DNA of 64,000 bases, from assembly GCF_001577835.2 (NCBI RefSeq), contig NC_029542.1:2899336-2963335 (forward strand), written 5' to 3'. The position numbers and the translations under genes are program-made. The notes under the pieces were generated by a model. That model was not told where the DNA came from. It worked only from the letters and a program-made list of their open reading frames with translations, and searched no databases. The stretch is from Coturnix japonica. Its lineage: Eukaryota > Chordata > Aves > Galliformes > Phasianidae. The first letter of the stretch is position 1. Every line of letters starts with the position of its first letter. This document shows, one piece after another, positions 37,301-55,051 of the stretch.

Positions 37301-39069
37301 AGCCTCTACCTGCCTCTTTCCATAGGAGCAGGGCAGGAGACATAAATCCATCACCCAAAGCTCCCATAGGAGCAGGGAATGCTGGGCCCTGCTAGGCAGA
37401 TGGGAGGAGAAAATGGGCAAACCCAAAGAGCTGTGCTTGTGCTGTCCTATTTGCTTCTGACCCCTTTGTGCCTTCCTTCCCCTTCCAGGCTGCAGCTATG
37501 ACAAGCAGATGAGGCCCTTTGCTGATGATGTCTGTGTTGTTCCAGAAAAATTTGAAGGTTAGAGAAAGAATAGCTTCTTTTAAATGGGGTTATCCAGCAT
37601 CACTGCTAGCAGCTTGGCCACTGCCTGCATTGCTCATAGTGCATTTGCTGTGATTCATGAGCAGCTCTTTGGCACCCCATTTCCTGAACATCTTTAGCAG
37701 CACGTCGTAACGATTGTATCTTAATTGGGAAGTGCATCAGAGCTTCTAGAAGAGCTGCTGGTGAATTTGCTGCTTTGGTTTACGTGAACTGAAATATTCT
37801 GGGTAAACTTGTGAGATGTGCTCTCTTTGCAGCTGTGTTTTACCCTCAGAAGCACTTTATTTGTCCTTCTCAGCAGGTGATATCAAGCAGGAGGTCGGAG
37901 GGTACCGAGAGGGTCCCCCCTATCAGCGGAGGGGATCTCTCCAGCTCTGGCAGTTCCTTGTGGCTCTATTGGATGACCCCTCAAACTCCCACTTCATAGC
38001 ATGGACTGGAAGAGGGATGGAGTTCAAGCTGATTGAGCCAGAAGAGGTGAAGCTCTCTTGTTTCTCTGCAGGCTCAGGGGGAGCAGCTACTGACCTTTAA
38101 GACCCCCCCGCCAAGTCCAACCTCAGCCCACCCCCACCTTGCCAACCACATCCCTTAGTGCCACATTTTCACTGTTCTCAATGTCCTGAAGGCAATTGGA
38201 ACTGCTGAGCCCATGCTATTTCTTGGGGGCCTCTTCCTTAAATGCTGTAAAAGTTTCTATGTGCCACGGTCCTCCTTTTCCAAATATGATCAGCTGGATG
38301 ATATCTGTGTTCACAGCCACTCATGCACTCTATGGCTTTATCCTGCAGGTAGCCAGACTGTGGGGCATCCAGAAGAACCGGCCAGCCATGAACTATGACA
38401 AGCTGAGCCGCTCTCTTCGCTACTATTATGAGAAAGGCATCATGCAGAAGGTGAGTTTGCAAAGAAGCATAGAAACATAAAATGGCCTGAGTTGAAAAGG
38501 GACACGGTGATCATTAGTTTCAATCCCCTGCTGTGTGCAGGGTTGCCAACCAGCAGCCCAGGCTGCCCAGAGCCACATCCAGCGTGGTCTTGAATGCCTG
38601 CAGGGATGGGGCATCCACAGCCTCCTTGGGCAACCTGTTCCAGTGCATCACCACCCTCTGGGTGAAAAACCTCCTCAGAGAGAGGAAAAGAGAGATCAGA
38701 GAGGGAAAGAGAGAGATCCACCTTCGTGTGGCTTGGTGGGGATGTTCTCTCCCAGATCCAGGACATTGGAGGGGATAACTGTGTGTGTGACACCATGCTG
38801 GTCAATGAGGTGGTTGGCAGCATCCTCTGCTCTCTCTTTCCCTATAGGTGGCAGGGGAACGCTATGTCTACAAGTTCGTGTGTGAGCCTGAGGCTCTGTT
38901 CTCTCTGGCCTTCCCTGACAACCAGCGGCCAGCCTTAAAGGCAGAGCTGGAGCGACAGATCAGTGAGGAGGACACAGTGCCTCTGTCCCACCTGGATGAA
39001 GGCACTGCTTACCTGCCTGACCTCGGGAGCCTCCCCCCTCAGCTCTACAGCAAAGGCTACACCTACTAG
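28389..39069 (+). CDS. ETV4: ETS variant transcription factor 4 (PEA3), 11 coding exons, 441 aa
   Basis: Coding exons: 28389-28433, 28523-28616, 28829-28876, 32396-32449, 35052-35178, 35458-35616, 36130-36365, 37489-37557, 37877-38046, 38349-38450, 38848-39069; all junctions are GT-AG and in phase. ETV4 is a nuclear PEA3-subfamily activator downstream of FGF/ERK signalling. Visible parts: N-terminal [10 protein letters not shown]; acidic activation segment near residues 47-75 ([17 protein letters not shown], then [14 protein letters not shown]); IKKEPQSP and two further sumoylation-type sites (VIKQEQ, DIKQE); ETS domain at about 298-382 ([41 protein letters not shown]); C-terminal [12 protein letters not shown]. 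The start at 28389 follows an in-frame stop; mammals carry a few extra leading residues. Human ETV4 is about 484 aa; the shortfall includes a much shorter segment before [24 protein letters not shown]4 rather than ETV1/ETV5 fits the synteny with MEOX1 and DHX8. Confidence 0.96.
28605..28674. other. Assembly join: duplicated exon end around a single N
   Basis: The exon end and donor GCGCAGGATTCGGAAGGTAA, followed by GAATGGTGGGGG, appear twice, at 28601-28637 and 28640-28672, separated by a G run and one N at 28638. Two overlapping contig ends were probably placed side by side instead of merged, across a G homopolymer. The first copy gives a complete ETV4 exon (ending 28616). The second copy holds a spare donor at 28656/28657 that is probably not real. 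Confidence 0.85.
33498..33511. repeat. 14-C homopolymer in ETV4 intron
   Basis: Fourteen consecutive C residues follow a T-rich stretch in the intron 32450-35051. It is a length-variable simple repeat, probably on the C-rich partner of a G-run strand. Nothing else repetitive was recognised in this 2.6-kb intron. Confidence 0.9.
35668..35842 (+). repeat. CR1 LINE fragment in ETV4 intron
   Basis: 'aggaggaaattctttactcagatgg', 'gcactgctgcccagaac', 'gcccatccctggatgggccc' and 'cacccagcccatggg', ending in TGTTCTATGGTCC, follow the sense-strand CR1 3' region. It begins about 50 bases after the exon donor at 35616. It is diverged and the terminal octamers are decayed, so it is an old insertion, in the same orientation as ETV4. 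Confidence 0.75.
37871..37876 (+). promoter_or_regulatory. NAGNAG tandem splice acceptor in ETV4
   Basis: The acceptor before the ETS-domain exon reads TTCTCAGCAG|GTGAT, two AGs three bases apart. Using the distal AG gives the conserved Glu-Gly-Asp junction; using the proximal AG would add one residue (Glu-Ala-Gly-Asp) just before the ETS domain. I chose the distal site for the gene model because it matches the family sequence. Confidence 0.6.
38466..38730 (-). repeat. CR1 LINE fragment in the last ETV4 intron
   Basis: It opens with ATAGAAACATAAAATGG, a decayed octamer end, and continues with the reverse-complement CR1 body ('tgaatgcctgcagggatggggc', 'atccacagcctccttgggcaacc', 'accaccctctgggtgaaaaac'). 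It fills most of the 397-base intron, leaving about 120 bases before the acceptor at 38848. It is antisense to ETV4. Divergence is moderate. Confidence 0.9.
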
Positions 39070-40515
39070 CACTGCTGGAGCTGTGTTGCCACCCTGCTCG
39101 TGTATATAAGATGTCTGGTTAGTAGCAGAGCTGTGTAGGTGTTTTCCCAGACCAGCCTGGGGCTGCACGGAACTATGATACCTGCTGTGGGATGGAGAAG
39201 GGATCAGGTCGATGTGTGGATGGATAACCAGCAAGGGGTTAATGGGGCTGCTGGGTGCTGGTGGCTCCAATCCCATATCTGGCTGGGGATATGGATGGGA
39301 CAACTAACTCCTCAGTGTGAAGTCATCACCTGAGCAGGGCAGCTGTGGCTCCCCAGCATCACGGATAGTCACTGCCTCCAGCAGGAGCCCACCTACAACA
39401 TCCCTCCCCTTGGCAGATGTGATGCCATCCTGCTCATCTTCTCACAGCTGGGGATGCTACAGCTGCTGCTGGCTGTGTTCCTCCAGTTCTCACCCCCTGG
39501 GTATGTTGCCCTCAGCTATGGGCAGCCCGGACCTGTGCAGATTCACCTCCTCAGGGCCAACTTTCCCTTCTTCCCAGGGGAGCTGTGCCATGTGGCTGCA
39601 GACCAAATGCCTTCCCCTCTTTAAACCACTCTTTAGGCACTGAGAAGTTCCTGTCCCATATGTGCATGCTCCTGCATTGCCACCTTCTTGCCTGCAGCAC
39701 TTCACGCCAGGGCTGTTCTAGTTGGGCAGCTGGAGGTGTGGGCCAGAGTGAGAGCACTCCCATTGTGCATGGCCCTAAAACCAGTACAGGGTGACCACAG
39801 AGCTGCCTGAGGTGCTGGGTGTGAGCAGAATCAAACCAATGTCATTGCCTCTGTCACCTGGCCATAGGTGTGGCACACCCCAGACAAGGGCTAGAACCAT
39901 CTCGAGGATCTTTAGAGGCTTTGGGGTTTGGCTAGAAAATCATTTGAGGTGTGAAAAGAACCTAAGGGGGAAGGGGGAGTATTAGGAAAATGCTCTACAA
40001 AGTAACTGAAATCAGAGCTCTTACCATCTGAATTTAGACCTAACCTCTGTATGCATGTACCTCTTCGAAGGAAAGGCTGAAGTGTTGGAAAGGCAGATAC
40101 CCCTGCAGCCCAAAGCAGCACTTCAACTGTTTTTCCACATCCCATCCCCATGGACAGGTGCTGTGCTTCCTAATAGCTGCTCCAGCCAAGTGCCCATTGG
40201 GGGAAGGAGCAGCGTGGTGAATCTGTATTAAAACAGCCTCTTTTCCTTGACTGAAAGACCCATTCCCTAATGCTTCAGCCCTGCAGTGCTGACAGCAGCC
40301 CCTCCTGGGGGTCTCAGGAGCAGCTCCCCCTGCTGCTACCTTCCCATTCTCAGCCCTGGGTTCCCAGCCCTGCTGCCTCATCCCACTCTACCGAGTGCCT
40401 CCACTGTCCCAAAGTGATGGCAAAGGGGGACCCTGCTGTTGGTATAATCTGCCTTTACTATTTATGAGTGTAAAAAAATACTATAATTAATAAATTGGTC
40501 TATGTCTTTGGCTGC
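39070..40515 (+). other. ETV4 3' UTR
   Basis: About 1.4 kb between the ETV4 stop and a canonical AATAAA at 40489-40494, followed by a GT/T-rich downstream element (GGTCTATGTCTTTGGCTGCTG). The region has no transposon and no second gene. Its length is in keeping with a long PEA3-family 3' UTR. The cleavage position is estimated. Confidence 0.7.
40489..40494 (+). terminator. ETV4 poly(A) signal AATAAA
   Basis: A canonical hexamer in an A/T-rich setting (TATAATTAATAAATTGG) with a T/G-rich element within 30 bases. It is the first AATAAA in the plus sense after the ETV4 stop that I found. Confidence 0.7.
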
Positions 40516-43094
40516 TGTCCCTTCCTTTTAGCCCGACTGCTGTTCTATCAGCTTGCTTTGACTCAGTACCTTAAAGCTGCAGGCTACCTGAAGCAGTTTG
40601 TTTTCTGGAGTTCTTTGGGTTACCCTTGAGCCCATTCAAGCTTCCTTCCAGCAAGGAGGATGGAGCTGATTATCAGTCAGATGACATTGCAGCCCCATCT
40701 TTCACTTGGAGTTGTCAGTGCACGGATCAATGCTGCACGGAGCAGTTCTGGGAATCAGCAAGATCAGGTTCTCATAACTGAGTGTGTGTGTGGGGGGGTG
40801 ACCTCTAAAGGAGCAGAGATTTATAATACCCACATCAGAATGGGAGCTGATGAATGCACTCTGCAGCCCCAGTTCAGCCAGGCCAAGGCTGTTGGGGTGC
40901 CAAGTGCCATCATTCCTTGTGCTGCTCCTGGAGGTGCCAATTCCATCCCACCCTGCATGGGAGGCTGCAACACTCAAACACCAAAACGCCCACAGCTGCA
41001 GCATCGTAAATCTCTCACACAGAACACAATGCAAAGTTCCTTTCTGGTCATAGTAAATAATTAACGTGCAACATTACAGCATGTCCCAGATGTACCCTTA
41101 AGCGTGTGCTGTCTGGGACAAAGGAATGAGCCCTAACAGGTTGCCAAGTGGAGCTGAACTCTCTTGAGACCACATCTATAGGATTATCTGAATGGAGGTT
41201 GGTGCAGGAGCTGTAACACTCCTGAAAAGGACACTGGCATTGGCTTTGCTGATAAAGAGATTTGCTATGCTAAATACATCAGCCCTAATGCCATCTCTGC
41301 ACATCTCCCCCCCACCTCCCCTCCTTGAATCACAGTAACTGTATCCACCGCACTTGTTGGAGGCCATTGGGCACGATGAATATCGATCTCCCTGTGCCCT
41401 GATGGCTGAGACATCCACACAACAGCAGTGCCTGCAGTGTGCTGAATGCAAGGCGGGGGGAGCAGAGCTGCCCACAGCAGCTTCAAGCATTAAAAAGAGA
41501 AACTTTCTGTATTCAAGGATTCCCTCCTGAATACAGAGTGCTGGCCCAGCAGCTCCATGAGCTCCAGCCCCATTTCCAGCCCAGACCAAGCAGCACAACC
41601 CAGCTCCAGCACAGAGACACCAACCCAAGGATTTATGCAGGTGACAGAAAATGCACACACAAAACACATGTGCTAAAAATGGGTACTCACTGTAATCCCA
41701 GCTGGCTTGAAGAGAACAATACATTCATGAATGCAATTGTCACAGAAAGCTCATGGAAACTGAATTACTACAAACAAAGCCCCTGTTGTGTAAGGAGCAC
41801 TTTGCTGTCTGGTAATGAGCCCATTAATGAGGCTAAGGTAGTTACTATAGCAGATGGAGTACATGTGAGGGTGGCTGTAAAAAACACATTTATCTTTCTT
41901 GTATGAAGGGCAAAAGGTTGGACTTCCAGGAAGAAATAAGACATACAAAATAACATGTAAAATCATATATATAAGCATAAGCTGGAGGCAAGTGCCAGTC
42001 TGCCTGCCAGCCATTGGGGAATGGCACTCATTGCAACCCTCCAGTTCATTCATACCCAGTTACTCACTCTCTGTATCCTTTCCCCTTTTACTTGTAGTTA
42101 ATTCACTGCTAGGTTTGTTCTCTGCCAGTAGGCAGAAGGGAAATGGCTCAGAAGAGGATTCAATAGGACAACTGTATCCGCACAGCAACACAAGGAAAAT
42201 AAAAGGCCTCCAAACGTACAAAGTTTCTAATTCTATTTACCTCTGTAAAGATGTAACAGCAGGGAAGAGCTCAGGGTATTTACATAACATAATAAAACAG
42301 TATATACAAAACCCCTGTCCGCTTTTGTACATAGATACAACATATCTCCTTTTTAGAGCGAAGCATTCTTCTGGATAGCTCAGTATAGAACAACCAGCCA
42401 AGTTCTTTCTACTTATTTCAACAACTTTAACAAACATCTCAGGTTTGGGGAAAATAAAGAAGTTGGGGGTCTTCATCTATGGCACCAAATAAGTTTCATG
42501 TGTTTGTAACAGAAGAAAACAATTTACAGATACCTTCAGCATGACATAGCGCACACTGGATAGTCAGATCTGCTCTTACACTGGGAAATGTTACACCATG
42601 TTTTACAGACTTTGCAGCTGTAAGAGAATATTCCATTGAAAAAACCAACACTTGTGATGTCACCAAGTGTTGTAAGTGGAAATAAAACACATGACACATT
42701 GTAGAGAAAGTCCAAACATCTGCAACCAGTTATGCTCACAGACGGAGCTGTGCTACAGAGTGGATGTGGTTAATTACCATTTGATATCCTAGCCTTCAGC
42801 ACATAGGAGATGGTGAGGAAGGATAAGACTTGCAGTCTGACCTGTGCCATTATCCAAGTATAACAGACATTCTAACTGAGTTTCAAGGGATCTTTCCTGC
42901 GTTATTCCAAAGCCACAGGTATTAAATGGCTCATTGCAGGAGGGACAAATAGTTAAAGTGAACAGGAAAAAAGCAGAATAAGCAGCTCTCCCAAAACAGC
43001 CACTGTCTGAGAATGTAAGTTGAAATAAGTCCCTTAAGCAGAGTAAAGAAACAAATCTGGCCATTCCAAACAGTGAGGTTGGTTAGCAGCTATT
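40516..43094. other. Convergent gap between ETV4 and DHX8 3' ends
   Basis: About 2.6 kb lie between the two facing poly(A) signals. I see only a GT/G simple repeat near 40782-40799 and an ATATATAAG stretch near 41969. Open frames of 150-160 codons at 41439-41906 and 41899-42378 have no recognisable motifs and look like chance. No CR1 was recognised. Confidence 0.65.
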
Positions 43095-43424
43095 TCCCAA
43101 TCGCTGCCTTTTTATTGTTGTTGCTCTGCTCAGATTTCTGAGCCTTAAGGTTATGTCTCTTAAACAAAAACAAAAGGGAATGACTCAAAAAGTGTTTCAA
43201 GGACCGTTTCTGAAGTGATGCAATACACAGAAGACATCCATCACGCTGCTGCGGAAACCTGAAGAGCAGCTGACATCAGCAAGCACCACCCCCTTGTGCT
43301 TTTTCTCTGAAAACACCTCTTTTCTGTCAACTTTGTAAGTAAAATTGCAAGTGTTCTAAAAGCAGGGACATTCAACAGTCCAAAATCACGTGGAAAAGCA
43401 GTCAGTGGGAGGAGGGCAGGGAGG
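43095..43424 (-). other. DHX8 3' UTR
   Basis: The 330 bases after the DHX8 stop (reading the minus strand) end at AATAAA (plus-strand TTTATT at 43111-43116). The cleavage site is estimated near 43095. No repeat is present. Confidence 0.6.
43111..43116 (-). terminator. DHX8 poly(A) signal AATAAA
   Basis: The plus-strand TTTATT reads AATAAA on the coding strand, about 310 bases past the stop codon. It is the nearest canonical hexamer and faces the ETV4 signal 2.6 kb away. Confidence 0.6.
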
Positions 43425-53510
<10,086 letters not shown>

Positions 53511-53678
53511 CTTTCCCCCACCCCCACCCCACACACCAGGAGCCACTTCCGCATCCGGGAAGCACCGGAAGTCAAGCTGATCATAGAGAGGATAGAGAGC
53601 TAGAGCGGCTCTGTCCGGATCCAATCAGCGCTGGGGGGTGCCGGAAGTGGCCGTTGCTAGGCGACGCTTGCCGCCGCC
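53511..53678. promoter_or_regulatory. Bidirectional promoter of DHX8 and the 81-aa gene
   Basis: Only 168 bases separate the two divergent start codons. They hold three ETS sites (minus-strand CGGAAGT at 53545-53551; CCGGAAGT at 53565-53572 and 53641-53648), a CCAAT box (53631-53635) and an RFX X-box-like GTTGCTAGGCGAC (53653-53665). YY1-like words overlap both start codons (AAGATGGCGG on the minus strand at DHX8; GCCGCCATGT at the small gene). There is no TATA box. This is the pattern of a CpG-island housekeeping promoter; the X-box is more typical of genes controlled by RFX factors. Confidence 0.75.
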
Positions 53679-54152
53679 ATGTCGGCCTTGCACTGGGAGG
53701 CGAGGCGAAGGCAGGCCGCGCTGGAGCGGCGCAGGGCCGCGTTAATACGGGTGTGTGTAGAGCGAGGGAAGGGCTGGGGAACGGAGCTAGGGCGGCTCTT
53801 ATAGCCCCATATGTACTTTGCAGTCCGCGGGCTGCTCTAGAATGGATACGAGGCACGGTATTGATAACAGCCCGACGCAGGCATTGCCTCCCGGTGAGCA
53901 GAAAGCGGCCCTGGGGTTAAAGGAAGGGCTGAGAGCCGGGCTGGGCTCTACTCAGCTCTACCTTGTTCCTATTATAGAGCCTCAGCCGTATCGTTGCTGC
54001 TGCCCGAGTCATCAAGCGTCCAACCCAAGTGCCAGGCTGCCCAATCGCTTCACGGTAAGGAGCTGCCTCAAAGAGCTGAGATCCATCTGTTTAGAAGCCA
54101 AAGTAATTTCCCTTTGCATCTATAGGCTATTCAGTACATGCAGCAATGGTGA
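53679..54152 (+). CDS. Small unnamed 4-exon gene, 81 aa
   Basis: Coding exons 53679-53750, 53824-53893, 53978-54054 and 54126-54152 join in one frame (72+70+77+27 nt) with GT-AG junctions (ACGG|GTGTGT, TTGCAG|TCC, CCCG|GTGAGC, TTATAG|AGC, CACG|GTAAGG, CTATAG|GCT). The product starts MSALHWEARRRQAALERRRA, a short basic helix. The middle is Cys/Ser/Pro-rich and includes YRCCCPSHQASNP, and the protein ends NRFTAIQYMQQW. No signal peptide, membrane segment or enzyme motif is visible. It starts in a Kozak-like GCCGCCATGT, diverges from DHX8 over 168 bases, and has an AATAAA 80 bases after the stop. The opening HWEARRRQ reminds me of mammalian CCDC200, which lies near DHX8 in mammals, but I cannot verify that. 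Function unknown. Confidence 0.6.
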
Positions 54153-54232
54153 GGACCACAGACCACAACAAGCAGAGCAAAGCACCGCCTGTGTACAGCA
54201 CAAGGAGCCATGTCAGCTAAAGCTAAGAGCTA

Positions 54233-54238
54233 AATAAA
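54233..54238 (+). terminator. Poly(A) signal AATAAA of the 81-aa gene
   Basis: A canonical hexamer (GAGCTAAATAAAATAGC) lies 81 bases past the stop of the small gene, followed by a GT-rich element (TCAATGGTCTGTGTT). It supports a compact independent transcript ending about 120 bases before the PHB1 promoter. Confidence 0.65.
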
Positions 54239-54349
54239 ATAGCACTGCGCCTCAATGTCAATGGTCTGTGTTAAGCATTAAGCTCCTTCCTCTGCCTGGG
54301 CCTGCCCGGCTCTGGGGTTGCAGGCCCAGAGGCTCATTGCTATCAGCGA

Positions 54350-54545
54350 GCTAAACAACCAATAGGAAGCAGCCTTGCTCAGCATGTGGTACCGCCGCGA
54401 AGCTCGCTGGGAGTTGTGTCCTACCCTGTAACTACAATAACAACGAAGAACTACAAGTCCCAGAATGCCTCGTGGAAAGCGCGGGCCAATAGGGAGAGGG
54501 CGTGTTGAGGTTGCACGCATGCGCGGTAGGGTGGGAGGCCGAGGA
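54350..54545 (+). promoter_or_regulatory. PHB1 promoter
   Basis: Motifs seen: CCAAT at 54359-54363 and 54486-54490; a full ZNF143/Staf-type element ACTACAAGTCCCAGAATGC at 54450-54468; an inverted partial copy (CTGGGAGTTGTG) at 54407-54418; and an NRF1-like CACGCATGCGCGG at 54514-54526. There is no TATA box. ZNF143 and NRF1 sites are typical of promoters of nuclear genes for mitochondrial proteins, which fits prohibitin. The first, noncoding exon probably begins here; its donor could not be fixed. Confidence 0.65.
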
Positions 54546-55013
54546 TTCATGTGGAGGTCAGGGGAGCTGCGGGAGGAGAGTGGGGTGGGAGGGGGCGGAG
54601 GGTCTTGGGGTATTGGAGCTGAGCTGGGGGCTGAGGGTACGAACGAGGCCTTCACCCGCCAGGTCTGTGTCCTGAGAGTCAGAGGCCTCGGGAAACGTGG
54701 GTGGGAGGAGGGAGGGGGGGAGAATGGGGAATTAAAGGGGGTTCGAGGTGTGGGGTTCCTCGAGGGGTTTTGGGGGGGGGGAAGGGGGGGATGTGGGGTC
54801 TTGGGTTCAGAGTCCAAGGTGATAAGGGGGGGGGGAGTGGAGAGGCCTGTATGGCTGCTGAGGGGCAAAGAAATTGCTATTATAATGAATGATCCCATTT
54901 CATGGTGGGCTTTTTGGATTGGGGTTCCATCCCAGCTCTAGGTACACACTAGGGCTGCCTGGTTTTCTCGTTTCCTATAGTTTTACCGAAGTTATGGGAT
55001 TTTTTTTTTGCAG
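54546..55013 (+). other. PHB1 leader intron region, G-rich
   Basis: Sequence between the promoter and the acceptor TTTTTTTTTGCAG at 55013 is probably a 5' UTR intron. Between about 54560 and 54845 the plus strand is strongly G-rich, with runs of ten (54772-54781), seven (54784-54790) and ten (54826-54835) G and many GGGG words. Non-template G runs just after a transcription start favour G-quadruplex and R-loop formation. Open frames here are composition artefacts. Confidence 0.6.
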
Positions 55014-55051
55014 GAGGTTCATCATAAAGGGGTTAGAACAGCACGTGAGAA

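Noticed and set aside
54465-54941. 158-codon Gly-rich frame at the PHB1 promoter
   Set aside because: It follows a G-rich CpG/G-run region with no splice or homology support and overlaps the promoter and leader intron.
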